Shown here: piece by piece, positions 1 through 8,539 of the stretch
Layout of the letters: the number at the start of each line of letters is the position of its first letter
How positions within the stretch are numbered: position 1 is the stretch's first letter
Origin: Thalassobium sp.
GTDB taxonomy: Bacteria; Pseudomonadota; Gammaproteobacteria; Pseudomonadales; Oceanobacteraceae
Direction of reading: 5' to 3'
Assembly: GCA_002733205.1 (NCBI GenBank)
Contig: NVUW01000014.1
Coordinates: 1 to 64,000, forward strand
Length of the DNA: 64,000 nucleotides
Program-made: the position numbers and the translations under genes
Notes under the pieces: generated by a model
The model's input: the letters and a program-made list of their open reading frames with translations, nothing else
Database searches by the model: none
What the model was told of the DNA's origin: nothing

Positions 1-271
1 GCGTTAATTTTCAAAATCTCTTTTAAAATCAACCACTTAACTTAGCTTCAGTTAACCCTTTCGAGCCACTCTCAAAGCAGGTGGCGCATTCTACGCTCTT
101 ACTGACCGAAATCAATACCTTTTTCGAGAATTTTTCAGCAACTTACTATTCGCTAGAATCTTGTAAGTCATTGAAAAGCAAAGCTTTTTCAATCTTCCCG
201 ACACACCGTAGCGGTCAAGAGGGGCGCATTATAGGGATATGAATCCGGGGGTCAACTGCTTTTTACATTAC

Positions 272-886
272 TTAACTATTATGTCCATCAGGGTGCTTCG
301 CGGCCGTGGCTTTCTGCCACCGCAGTAATAGCAGACAGAGTACGAGCGCGGCATACAACACAGGCTCAAACCACGAAGAACGGATCTGCAGCAGATAATG
401 AACCGCCACGAGAACAGATAACGGATAAATCAACTTATGCAGGCGCTTCCATCCCTGTTTCAGCCGCCGTTGCCAGCCGCGGGTAGATGTTACAGCCAAT
501 GGCAACAGCAGCAGCCAGGCTGTCATACCTAATAGTAAATAAGGCCGCTTAATCGTTTCAGCCCCCAATTCAGCGAAACGCCACTCCAGAAGAAACGCAA
601 AGTAAGACAGCAAGTGCAGAGAGGCATAGAAGAAAGCGAACAAGCCCAGCATACGCCGGTGCTGAATCAGCCAGGGCTGCTTCAGCAAACGGCGCAGCGG
701 CGTTACTGCCAATGTCAGCAGCAGAAAGTTGAATGCCCAGGTACCGGTAAACCAGACAACAGCTTTACCCGGCTCCGGGCCAAGGATTTCCCATTCACCG
801 GACTGCAGACGAACAATCGCCTGACCTATATAGAGGAATGGCGTGATACCTAATACAAAGAGAACAATGCGGCGCAGCCTGATCAT
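272..886 (-). CDS. msrQ: MsrQ, haem-binding membrane subunit of the MsrPQ methionine sulfoxide reductase
   Basis: Inner-membrane b-type cytochrome of the YedZ/MsrQ family, which passes electrons from the quinone pool or flavin to periplasmic MsrP for repair of oxidised methionines. The 204-residue product matches family length and has about six hydrophobic segments. Candidate haem-ligating histidines lie in the ferric-reductase-like core (ASLHLLSYF near residue 92, RLHKLIYPLSV and VAVHYLLQ near 150-165). It lies 15 bp downstream of msrP on the same strand, so the two should be co-transcribed. Start ATG is followed by the basic MIRLRR typical of an inner-membrane protein. Confidence 0.93.
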   Translation of the reverse strand: MIRLRRIVLFVLGITPFLYIGQAIVRLQSGEWEILGPEPGKAVVWFTGTWAFNFLLLTLAVTPLRRLLKQPWLIQHRRMLGLFAFFYASLHLLSYFAFLLEWRFAELGAETIKRPYLLLGMTAWLLLLPLAVTSTRGWQRRLKQGWKRLHKLIYPLSVLVAVHYLLQIRSSWFEPVLYAALVLCLLLLRWQKATAAKHPDGHNS

Positions 887-901
887 GCAAACAATCCCGG
901 T

Positions 902-1897
902 TCAGTAGTACTTATGCAGATCCATACCGCTATAAAGAGAAGCGACCTCATCATAGCCATTAAACAGGCGCGTACTGATGCGGTTAGGTTTGAACAAGCC
1001 GGATGGCAGACGGCGCTCACTGGCCTGACTCCAGCGCGGATGATCGACCTGCGGATTCACATTGGCATAGAAGCCGTATTCGTTCGGCGCAATATCATTC
1101 CAGGTGGTACGCGGCATGGTTTCGCGGAAGCGGATGGCAACAATCGACTTGATACTTTTAAAGCCGTACTTCCACGGCACAACCAAACGTAATGGCGCAC
1201 CATTCTGATTAGGCAGTACCTCACCATATAAGCCAACGGCCATAATCGTCAGCGGGTGCATGGCTTCATCCATACGCAGACCTTCTCTGTATGGCCAATC
1301 GATGGTTGAAAACGCCGAGCGCTGACCCGGCATCTGCTTTTTATCTTCCAGGGTAATGAATTCAATGTATTTAGCGCTGGCCAGGGGTTTAAAGCGTTTA
1401 ATCAGATCGGCCAGCGGAAAACCAATCCATGGAATCACCATCGACCAGGCCTCGACGCAGCGCAAACGATAGATACGCTCTTCAAGCGACTGCCCCTTCA
1501 ATAGGTCTTCCAGCGTGAAACTACCCTTTACCTCACACTCCCCATCTACAGTAACGGACCATGGATCGGTTTTCAGCTTGCTGGCATAACGGTAAGGATC
1601 ATCTTTACCCGTACCGAACTCATAGAAGTTGTTGTACTGAGTAACACTACTGTAGGGCGTCAGAACTTCATCTTCTCCGAAAGAAGTTTCGCGTGCGGCA
1701 CCAATCTGCTCACGCAACCAGGGAGCACCACTACTGCCGGGCTCTGTCCGGCTTTGCAGCGCATGCACAGGCAAGGCACTGGCGGCTAACGCTAACGCAG
1801 CACTTTGGCCAATAAACTGGCGACGTTTAAGATAAAGGGAATGAGGAGTAATTTCTGACGCTAAAGGGTCGGAAGGATTGTGCGGCTTAATAATCAT
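902..1897 (-). CDS. msrP: MsrP, molybdopterin-dependent periplasmic methionine sulfoxide reductase catalytic subunit
   Basis: YedY/MsrP family oxidoreductase of the sulfite-oxidase fold that reduces protein-bound methionine sulfoxide in the periplasm. A Tat-type leader is visible ([20 protein letters not shown], residues about 25-44). The molybdenum-ligating cysteine should be the one in [11 protein letters not shown], followed by the [10 protein letters not shown] and [17 protein letters not shown] blocks characteristic of the family. At 331 residues it is of normal length. A strong GAGGAG Shine-Dalgarno precedes the chosen ATG. First gene of the msrP-msrQ operon. Confidence 0.95.
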   Translation of the reverse strand: MIIKPHNPSDPLASEITPHSLYLKRRQFIGQSAALALAASALPVHALQSRTEPGSSGAPWLREQIGAARETSFGEDEVLTPYSSVTQYNNFYEFGTGKDDPYRYASKLKTDPWSVTVDGECEVKGSFTLEDLLKGQSLEERIYRLRCVEAWSMVIPWIGFPLADLIKRFKPLASAKYIEFITLEDKKQMPGQRSAFSTIDWPYREGLRMDEAMHPLTIMAVGLYGEVLPNQNGAPLRLVVPWKYGFKSIKSIVAIRFRETMPRTTWNDIAPNEYGFYANVNPQVDHPRWSQASERRLPSGLFKPNRISTRLFNGYDEVASLYSGMDLHKYY

Positions 1898-2006
1898 GGA
1901 AGCTCCTCGGCTGGCGGTTTAACCGCCTTCCCGCGACGGCTCCACATCAGAGAAGAGACGCGCGGGAAGACTCAGAGCAAGGTTAGACTCAAATTGGGTT
2001 AAGAAT

Positions 2007-2813
2007 TCAACCTTTAGCCCTTTTTTCACGCAAGCGTACCCACGCTTCATAAGCCGGACCAGACAACGCATAGGTCATAAATACGCCCAGCAGTACTTTG
2101 GCCGGGTCGATGGAAACCACAACAAACACGAATACCACGGCCAGCATGGCAACAAACGGAACCTTGCCGCGCAGATCCAGACCTTTAAAGCTGTGATAGC
2201 GGAAGTTACTGACCATCAGCAGACCCGCCGCAGGAACTACAACAGCCATCAGCCAGGCGATATCCGAACCCGTGGTGCCGGTTTCGCTGAACACCCATAC
2301 GGTTCCGGCAACAATAGCCGCAGCCGCCGGACTGGCAAGACCGGTGAAGAAGTTCTTATCAGCAACCGCCAGCTGCGTATTGAAACGCGCCAGACGCAAT
2401 GCCGCACCGGCAACATAGATGAAAGCCGCAACCCAGCCGACTTTGCCCAGATCCTGCAATGCCCAGCTAAAGGCAACCAGCGCTGGCGCCACACCGAACG
2501 ACACCATATCCGCAAGGCTGTCGTACTCGGCACCGAAGTCACTCTGGGTATTGGTCAGGCGCGCAACGCGTCCGTCCAGACCATCGAGAATCATGGCAAT
2601 AAAGATGGCAATTGCCGCGTTTTCGAAATGGCCGTTCATGCTGGCCACTACCGCATAAAAGCCGGAGAACAGAGCGCCGGTTGTAAACAGGTTTGGCAGC
2701 AGGTAAATGCCTTTGCGTCCTGGCCACTTGGCCGACTTACGTCCGCTTTCGTCTTCGTTATCCATCAGGGGTACAACCTTGTTGTCGTCATCATTCATTT
2801 GTTGCAGGCTCAT
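2007..2813 (-). CDS. pssA: CDP-diacylglycerol-serine O-phosphatidyltransferase
   Basis: Membrane CDP-alcohol phosphatidyltransferase making phosphatidylserine, the precursor of phosphatidylethanolamine. The signature D-G-x2-A-R-x8-G-x3-D-x3-D is seen as DGLDGRVARLTNTQSDFGAEYDSLAD, split here around residues 78-103, inside a multi-helix protein. The start is placed at the ATG in MSLQQMNDDD because GAGG lies 7 bases upstream; a GTG two codons earlier is possible. The 37-residue hydrophilic N-terminus is usual for the type II enzyme. It lies downstream of ilvY on the same strand, an arrangement common in gammaproteobacteria. Confidence 0.93.
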   Translation of the reverse strand: MSLQQMNDDDNKVVPLMDNEDESGRKSAKWPGRKGIYLLPNLFTTGALFSGFYAVVASMNGHFENAAIAIFIAMILDGLDGRVARLTNTQSDFGAEYDSLADMVSFGVAPALVAFSWALQDLGKVGWVAAFIYVAGAALRLARFNTQLAVADKNFFTGLASPAAAAIVAGTVWVFSETGTTGSDIAWLMAVVVPAAGLLMVSNFRYHSFKGLDLRGKVPFVAMLAVVFVFVVVSIDPAKVLLGVFMTYALSGPAYEAWVRLREKRAKG

Positions 2814-2848
2814 AAACACACCTCAGTAGAACCGCTCATTATGAGGCA

Positions 2849-3724
2849 TTAAATGGCGGCTGTCTTCCACAACGCCTGTAACAAAGGTTCCTGCAGACGC
2901 TGACTCTGGGCACACAGACCAATGGCAAAGGGTTCCAGTTCCGGCTGCACATTCAAAACCCGAACCCGTCCGGCCATCGGACTGTTGCGCAGCACCAGCT
3001 CCGGCACCACGCCCACGCCAACTCCCAGCGCGACCATACTGACGATGGCCTCGTTGCCTGTCACCTGAGCGTAGATATGCGGTGCAATTGCACGTGCGGC
3101 AAACCAGCGGTTGACGCGGGTGCGCGCCAGACCAGATTCCGACAACACCATCGGCACCTGCGCCCAGTCGATCTCCGTCTGATTCAGTGGCAACACAGCT
3201 CCCGGTGCGCGTGGCGCTATAAAGAGAAGCGGTGATGCCGCCATCGCTTTAAAAGTCAGACCGCCAGCCAGCTGTTCCGGACGCGCGGCAATCACTACAT
3301 CAGCCTCGCCAGATTCCACCCGCGGGATCGATTCCGCTGCATCGCCGGTATGAATGCGCAGATCGACCTGCGGATATTTTTCCCGAAAGCGCGACAACAA
3401 GTCCGCCAGAAAGCTGTAACTGGCGGTCACGGAGCAATACAACGTCAGGCGTCCGCTCAGATCACTGACCTGAGTACCCACTGCGCTGCGCAACTGTTCC
3501 CAGCTGAGCAGGGTTTGCTCAGCATGCTGGCGAAACAACTCACCCGCGGCCGTCAACTGCAAGGGTGAACTATCACGACTGAACAGTTGCGCCCCAGCCT
3601 CTTCCTCCATCCGTGCCAGACGGCGACTCAGTGTCGACGCACTCATATGTAATTGCTGGCTGGCTTTGCCCAGATGCTGCAGCGAACTGAGACTGAGGAA
3701 CACCTGCAAGTCCTTGTAATCCAT
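2849..3724 (-). CDS. ilvY: IlvY, LysR-type activator of ilvC
   Basis: LysR-family regulator of 291 residues. The N-terminal winged helix reads MDYKDLQVFLSLSSLQHLGK then ASQQLHMSASTLSRRLARME, and the C-terminal part is a two-lobed inducer-binding domain. In enterobacteria IlvY senses acetolactate or acetohydroxybutyrate and activates ilvC. The divergent ilvC 142 bp away and the two dyads in the shared promoter region support the specific name. GGAAA six bases before the ATG serves as ribosome-binding site. Confidence 0.92.
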   Translation of the reverse strand: MDYKDLQVFLSLSSLQHLGKASQQLHMSASTLSRRLARMEEEAGAQLFSRDSSPLQLTAAGELFRQHAEQTLLSWEQLRSAVGTQVSDLSGRLTLYCSVTASYSFLADLLSRFREKYPQVDLRIHTGDAAESIPRVESGEADVVIAARPEQLAGGLTFKAMAASPLLFIAPRAPGAVLPLNQTEIDWAQVPMVLSESGLARTRVNRWFAARAIAPHIYAQVTGNEAIVSMVALGVGVGVVPELVLRNSPMAGRVRVLNVQPELEPFAIGLCAQSQRLQEPLLQALWKTAAI

Positions 3725-3750
3725 CGCATTTCCTTAATTGAAATAAGGTT

Positions 3751-3798
3751 GTTGCATAAAACGCAACGAGATGACGCAAATATAGCATTTTACGCAAC
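3751..3798. promoter_or_regulatory. Probable IlvY operators between ilvY and ilvC
   Basis: Two related dyads lie in the divergent promoter region. The first, GTTGCATAAAACGCAAC at 3751-3767, is an interrupted palindrome. The second, GCATTTTACGCAAC at 3785-3798, repeats the same TTGCGTAAAATGC core in inverted orientation. Their position and tandem arrangement match the O1/O2 operators known for ilvY-ilvC. The assignment is inference from context. Confidence 0.7.
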
Positions 3799-3866
3799 AG
3801 CCATCTTCCCCTACTATTCGCCGCAACGTTTTTTAATCCACATAACCTCAATTTAAGGAGCCAGAG

Positions 3867-5354
3867 ATGGGTGCTAACTACTTCAATACTCTGAACCTGC
3901 GTCAACAGCTGGATCAGCTGGGTCGCTGCCGTTTTATGGACCGTTCTGAATTCGCTTCCGAAGCTGAATTCCTGAAAGGTAAGAAAGTTGTGATCGTTGG
4001 TTGTGGTGCTCAGGGCCTGAACCAGGGTCTGAACATGCGCGATTCTGGTCTGGACGTGTCTTACACCCTGCGTGCTGAAGCCATCGCTGAGAAGCGTCAG
4101 TCCTGGAAAAACGCGACTGACAACGGTTTCGTTGTTGGTACTTACGAAGAGCTGGTGCCACAGGCTGACCTGCTGATCAACCTGACTCCGGACAAGCAGC
4201 ACACAGCGGTTGTTTCTGCGGTTATGCCACTGATGAAAGAAGGCGCCACTCTGGGTTACTCCCACGGCTTCAACATTGTTGAAGAAGGCATGCAGATCCG
4301 TCCTGACCTGACCGTTGTGATGGTTGCGCCTAAGTGCCCGGGTTCTGAAGTACGTGAAGAATACAAGCGCGGCTTCGGTGTACCAACGCTGATCGCCGTT
4401 CACCCGGAAAACGATCCAAAAGGCGAAGGCTGGGATATCGCTAAAGCATGGGCTGCCGGTACTGGCGGTCACCGCGCTGGCTGTCTGGAATCTTCTTTCG
4501 TTGCTGAAGTTAAGTCTGACCTGATGGGCGAGCAAACCATTCTGTGCGGCATGCTGCAGACCGGTGCCATTCTGGGCTTCGAGAAAATGGTTGCCGACGG
4601 TATCGACGAAGGTTACGCCGCCAAACTGATCCAGTTCGGTTGGGAAACTGTAACTGAAGCGCTGAAATACGGCGGCATCACCAACATGATGGATCGTCTG
4701 TCTAACCCAGCGAAAATCGTTGCGTTTGATATGGCCGAAGACCTGAAAGAACTGATGCGTCCACTGTTCCGCAAGCATCAGGACGACATCATGACCGGCG
4801 AATTCTCCCGCACCATGATGGCTGACTGGGCCAACAACGATAAAAACCTGCTGACCTGGCGTGAAGAAACCGCAGAAACCGGCTTCGAAAAAGCACCGGT
4901 TTCTGATGTTGAAATCAGCGAGCAGGAATACTTCGACCACGGCATCATGCTGGTAGCGATGATCAAGGCCGGCGTTGAACTGGCGTTCGAAACCATGGTT
5001 GAGAGCGGCATCGTTGAAGAGTCTGCGTACTACGAGTCTCTGCACGAAACTCCACTGATCGCCAACACCATCGCCCGTCGTAAGCTGTACGAAATGAACG
5101 TGGTTATTTCCGATACTGCTGAGTACGGTAACTACCTGTTCTCCCACGCTGCAGTACCTCTGCTGCGTGAGAAGTTCATGCCGAACATCAGCACCGACGT
5201 GATCGGTAAAGGCCTGAAGCTGAAGTCTAACTCTGTAGACAACAAGCGTCTGATCGAAGTGAACGAAAACATCCGCAACCACCCGGTTGAGTGGATTGGT
5301 CAGGAACTGCGTGGCTACATGACTGACATGAAGCGCATCGTTGAAGCCAACTGA
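3867..5354 (+). CDS. ilvC: Class II ketol-acid reductoisomerase
   Basis: Second enzyme of valine and isoleucine synthesis, an NADPH- and Mg-dependent isomeroreductase. At 495 residues it is the long class II form with a duplicated C-terminal knotted domain. The Rossmann glycine-rich loop is [17 protein letters not shown] near residue 47. [20 protein letters not shown] and the acidic metal-binding segments ([19 protein letters not shown]) are recognisable. GGAG lies nine bases before the ATG. Codon use is strongly biased, consistent with high expression. Transcription probably ends at the hairpin just downstream. Confidence 0.97.
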   Translation: MGANYFNTLNLRQQLDQLGRCRFMDRSEFASEAEFLKGKKVVIVGCGAQGLNQGLNMRDSGLDVSYTLRAEAIAEKRQSWKNATDNGFVVGTYEELVPQADLLINLTPDKQHTAVVSAVMPLMKEGATLGYSHGFNIVEEGMQIRPDLTVVMVAPKCPGSEVREEYKRGFGVPTLIAVHPENDPKGEGWDIAKAWAAGTGGHRAGCLESSFVAEVKSDLMGEQTILCGMLQTGAILGFEKMVADGIDEGYAAKLIQFGWETVTEALKYGGITNMMDRLSNPAKIVAFDMAEDLKELMRPLFRKHQDDIMTGEFSRTMMADWANNDKNLLTWREETAETGFEKAPVSDVEISEQEYFDHGIMLVAMIKAGVELAFETMVESGIVEESAYYESLHETPLIANTIARRKLYEMNVVISDTAEYGNYLFSHAAVPLLREKFMPNISTDVIGKGLKLKSNSVDNKRLIEVNENIRNHPVEWIGQELRGYMTDMKRIVEAN

Positions 5355-5377
5355 TTTTGTGCTTTAACCCGCAGACA

Positions 5378-5408
5378 TAAAAAAACCCGGCAATTGCCGG
5401 GTTTTTTT
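5378..5408. terminator. Bidirectional rho-independent terminator after ilvC
   Basis: An A-run, the self-complementary stem AACCCGGCAATTGCCGGGTT and a T-run form an intrinsic terminator that can serve both ilvC and the convergent fibro-slime gene. Confidence 0.9.
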
Positions 5409-5439
5409 ATGCTTTTTAATCAGACCACACACAGCGTAC

Positions 5440-6174
5440 TTACAGACACTCAAGCTCCAGCGTGGTCTGAAACTGAAAGTGCGACTCCGAGGTATGACGC
5501 TCGGCAAAAAACAAATCGAACGAATATGTATGGTAAGGCTCAATACCCAGACGCTCAGCAACCTGATCCAGATCGAGGGTTTTCTCGATCATGCCGTGTA
5601 CACCGCCGATATCCATGGCCAGTTTGCCGTTAATAAACAAGAACAGGTCATCATCACCGCGGAAGGTAAACTGGCCGCCCGGCACATAGTAAAACTTCAG
5701 ATGCGTTTCCAGTGTGAAGTGGAAGTTGTGATAGTTTCTCTGATTACCAAAACCTTCACTGTCAATCGGAAAAAAACTGTGATTACTGTATTCCCAAAAA
5801 CCGGAAGCAATTTCACGAATCGTCAGGCTCTTGCTGATGGCCATGTTCACATCCGGCACATCACGATACCACTGGTCAAAATTGGCTTTGCCTGTTGTCG
5901 TTTTGCTGCGGCCTTCATGCGCATACACCGGACGGCCATCGTCACCCAGGTCTTCTTTTACAATGCCATAATCCACACCATCCATGGTTTCAAAATCCGG
6001 ATGGCTGGTTTTAAAGTCACGAATTAAAACCGGAATGGTACGAGTACCATTCTCTGAGGTTTTACATTCACAGGCTTCGCTATAGTCTGAGGGTGAACCG
6101 GCAACACTGATATTGCTGAAAACCAACGGTAAAACAGACAGCAGTATACCTGTTGCGAAATTCCGACTAGCCAT
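5440..6174 (-). CDS. Secreted fibro-slime domain protein
   Basis: Exported 244-residue protein with a signal peptide (ATGILLSVLPLVFSNISVAG, residues about 7-26). It consists almost wholly of a fibro-slime domain, a PA14-related beta fold. Diagnostic blocks are FRGDDDLFLFINGKLAMDIG near residue 170, GVHGMIEKTLDLD, and YSFDLFFAERHTSESHFQF near the C-terminus. Such domains are known from Fibrobacter, myxobacteria and slime moulds and are presumed to bind carbohydrate or calcium at the cell surface. It closes a leftward group with two beta-barrel genes. Its placement beside an Agl/Glt-like operon suggests an adhesin or slime component, which is inference. Confidence 0.8.
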   Translation of the reverse strand: MASRNFATGILLSVLPLVFSNISVAGSPSDYSEACECKTSENGTRTIPVLIRDFKTSHPDFETMDGVDYGIVKEDLGDDGRPVYAHEGRSKTTTGKANFDQWYRDVPDVNMAISKSLTIREIASGFWEYSNHSFFPIDSEGFGNQRNYHNFHFTLETHLKFYYVPGGQFTFRGDDDLFLFINGKLAMDIGGVHGMIEKTLDLDQVAERLGIEPYHTYSFDLFFAERHTSESHFQFQTTLELECL

Positions 6175-6260
6175 AAAGCCTCCAACCTTAAAATAACATT
6201 GGCATAGTAAACGGAATGGCGGCTACAAAATGCGACCTGCGTTTACAAACCGTTATACGA

Positions 6261-6926
6261 TTAAAAGAAAACTGTTAACCCGGTAGCAAACTCAATATTG
6301 TGAGTCCGCTTTTTATGGCCTAACAGTTCGGTCTCAAACATGTGATCACGGTAATCCAGATTCCAGGTCAGCCAGTCTGAAAATATAATGCGATAACCTG
6401 TGCCAACCACCAGAGTAAATTGCTCATCTCCGGCGAACTGGGTATTACCAACACCACCAATCAGATAAAACGCAGAATTAAACGTCAGGTTGCGGGTAAC
6501 AAAGGTTTCACCGGGAAACAGGTTATACCCCACCAGTACATCGTAATAACTGTACTCACGATCGGCATCGGTCAGGATATTAATGCCACTGCCGTTAATC
6601 GTTTCGTAACTCGTACGCCCGGCTTCGCTGCGACCGTAGTTTGCCTGCAGGAAAAAATCTTCCGTCGCATGAAATGACGCTTTTACGCCATATAAAGGGT
6701 GCGTGCCGAAATCTTCGATGCTGATCATGCCAAGGAAAAAACCGGCCTCGAACACTTCGTTGTCAATTTTTGCCTGATCGCTTTTACTTTGCTGACCCTC
6801 CGGTTCAATAATTTTGATCGGATTAATCACCACTGAACCATCATTACTCTCTTCTGCCGACAATGCCAACGTACTGAGCAGTAAGACTACTGCTGTCAGA
6901 AGAAACTGCTGAAACCAATTCGCCAT
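6261..6926 (-). CDS. Outer-membrane beta-barrel domain protein
   Basis: Exported 221-residue protein: signal peptide (FLLTAVVLLLSTLALSAEES), a short polar segment, then alternating amphipathic strands ending in aromatic residues (GLTVFF at the C-terminus), as in small OmpA-like outer-membrane barrels. The GAGFF/TQFAGDEQFTLVVGTGYRI region is typical of 'outer membrane beta-barrel' families. Its start overlaps the end of the next upstream gene by about 30 bases, so the two are translationally coupled. In Myxococcus the Glt machinery includes outer-membrane barrels (GltA/GltB/GltH); equivalence here is only suggested by context. Confidence 0.75.
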   Translation of the reverse strand: MANWFQQFLLTAVVLLLSTLALSAEESNDGSVVINPIKIIEPEGQQSKSDQAKIDNEVFEAGFFLGMISIEDFGTHPLYGVKASFHATEDFFLQANYGRSEAGRTSYETINGSGINILTDADREYSYYDVLVGYNLFPGETFVTRNLTFNSAFYLIGGVGNTQFAGDEQFTLVVGTGYRIIFSDWLTWNLDYRDHMFETELLGHKKRTHNIEFATGLTVFF

Positions 6927-7705
6927 ATCGCGTTACTCACTGTGTCATTGTCTGAAAATATCGTCAGGTTGCGGTACTCACCGCGTAATACAAAATTGAA
7001 GCCGATATACGCGTTAACACCGATACCCAGGCTGCGAAAATCGTCATTAACCGGCTTATTACCCGGCAATTTTTCTTTCAGCTGCAATTCCTGCCGGCCA
7101 AAGCCCGCAGCCAGAAACGGGGTAAACGACCAGCGATCCGTCGGTTCAACAATCAGGCTGATGGATTGCTGATAACCATCAACGGTCTCGGCAAAAAGCT
7201 GGCCATACTCTGCTTCCACACCAAAATTCCGGCTCAGCCGGTATCCGGCCAGCAAACCAATCTGATCCGATCCTTCCTGCTTACCAACGGTAAATCCCAA
7301 GCGTATTTTATGACGTAAAAAATCACCGTGGCGGGTTTCTGGCAAAGCAACCGGTGTGCCGGTGTCCAGCAGGGTACGCGCCAGACTTTCACGGGTTACC
7401 CAGCCCGTTTTACCGCGCCTGTCAGCAATCAGATACCAGGTCGTGCGGCGGCTGATTACAGCAATTTCTTCGCCTTTTTCCACCACATAAATAACGGGAT
7501 AGCCACGCCCCGGGCCAGTGTGCAGCTCCAGGTATGGGTCAATCACCTCTACTTTCAGAGCCTGATTGATATCGTCGCTGGAAACCTGCGGAGGTTGTTT
7601 TTCCTGCGCCTTGTGGTTTTCCTGTTGCGCCGGATTGTTTTGCTGTGCCAGAGAAGGAAAAGCCCAAAGGCAAAGACTCAGCACCAGTATCAGGTGTCGT
7701 TGCAT
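6896..7705 (-). CDS. SH3-domain outer-membrane beta-barrel protein
   Basis: A 269-residue exported protein. The signal peptide (LILVLSLCLWAFPSLAQQ) is followed by a Gln-rich linker, then a bacterial SH3 domain at about residues 50-110 (YLELHTGPGRGYPVIYVVEK, then WYLIADRRGKTGWVTRESL). A C-terminal beta-barrel of about 140 residues ends in IGFSSFF. SH3 domains of this type commonly bind peptidoglycan, so the protein could link an outer-membrane barrel to the cell wall. It is the first gene of a leftward trio divergent from the TolQR-like operon. Confidence 0.78.
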   Translation of the reverse strand: MQRHLILVLSLCLWAFPSLAQQNNPAQQENHKAQEKQPPQVSSDDINQALKVEVIDPYLELHTGPGRGYPVIYVVEKGEEIAVISRRTTWYLIADRRGKTGWVTRESLARTLLDTGTPVALPETRHGDFLRHKIRLGFTVGKQEGSDQIGLLAGYRLSRNFGVEAEYGQLFAETVDGYQQSISLIVEPTDRWSFTPFLAAGFGRQELQLKEKLPGNKPVNDDFRSLGIGVNAYIGFNFVLRGEYRNLTIFSDNDTVSNAIWRIGFSSFF

Positions 7706-7961
7706 GATGATGTCGTCATAACAGATTCGGCGGGCATCTTACGGAAAAGCGCCTTCCGTTGTCTGGCAGTGAATCACCTTCCGACTGTTAACCTGTTCAC
7801 ACTGTGATGGGCGTTGCAGCAAAAGTGTGACGCAGGTCTGATTAACGAGAAAAAAAAATGGCGCAATGCCGTTTTTTGAACAGGTGCAGGTTTTTAAATT
7901 CAGAAGTGCAGATAATGCCCGACCGTCCAACGTCAGCATCAAAGCGGCAGGAGTAACAGAC

Positions 7962-8534
7962 GTGCGTTTTTGGGCATTGTTATCAATTTTTATCAGCTGT
8001 TTCGTATCTGCACCATTATTGGCAGCGGATGCCAATATTGATTTTGGCCAACAGAAGTCAGAAGAAAAAGCGAACAAAGCCATGAGCGAAGTTCAGCGTC
8101 TGTCCGGCAATATTCAGGCGTTAAAAAACCGGGTCATCACTTTAAACAAAGATCTGCGTGTAATGGAAGAAGCTTTGTTATTTCCAACCAACACCCAGTT
8201 TTCTGTTTTTGTTGCTGTTGAAGGTGGTCAGTTTTTTACTCTGGAAAGCGTCAAACTGAAAATCGACGATAAAATGGTTTCCACTCACCTGTACTCGGCC
8301 AAGCAACGCGAAGCCCTGAACCGCGGTGGTGTACAGAAACTGTTTATGACCAACCTGTCGGAAGGCAAACACGAAGTCACCGCCTTTTTTACCGGCATTG
8401 GCCCCAATGGCCGCGCCTATAAAAGAGCCGCCGAGCTGACGCTGGAAAAAGGCAAAGCAAGCCAATATCTGGAACTGGCCATCACGGATGACAGAGCCCG
8501 CCAGGAACCTGTGTTTTCCATAAATCAGTGGTAG
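7962..8534 (+). CDS. Exported coiled-coil protein, first gene of the Agl/Glt-like operon
   Basis: No family recognised. The start is set at GTG because AGGAG lies eight bases upstream and a signal peptide follows directly (VRFWALLSIFISCFVSAPLLAA); an in-frame ATG 32 codons earlier adds a poorly plausible extension. The mature part begins with a heptad-rich helix of about 45 residues (KANKAMSEVQRLSGNIQAL, then NRVITLNKDLRVMEEALL). A beta-rich domain of about 110 residues follows, with an EGKHEVTAFFTGIGPNGR motif. The product is probably periplasmic. The next gene starts at its stop codon. Confidence 0.72.
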   Translation: MRFWALLSIFISCFVSAPLLAADANIDFGQQKSEEKANKAMSEVQRLSGNIQALKNRVITLNKDLRVMEEALLFPTNTQFSVFVAVEGGQFFTLESVKLKIDDKMVSTHLYSAKQREALNRGGVQKLFMTNLSEGKHEVTAFFTGIGPNGRAYKRAAELTLEKGKASQYLELAITDDRARQEPVFSINQW

Positions 8535-8539
8535 TGCTT

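Noticed and set aside
3573..5282. A 569-codon open frame on the strand opposite ilvC
   Set aside because: It is the antisense shadow of a highly expressed, strongly codon-biased gene. It has no Shine-Dalgarno sequence or recognisable protein features, and overlaps ilvY out of frame.
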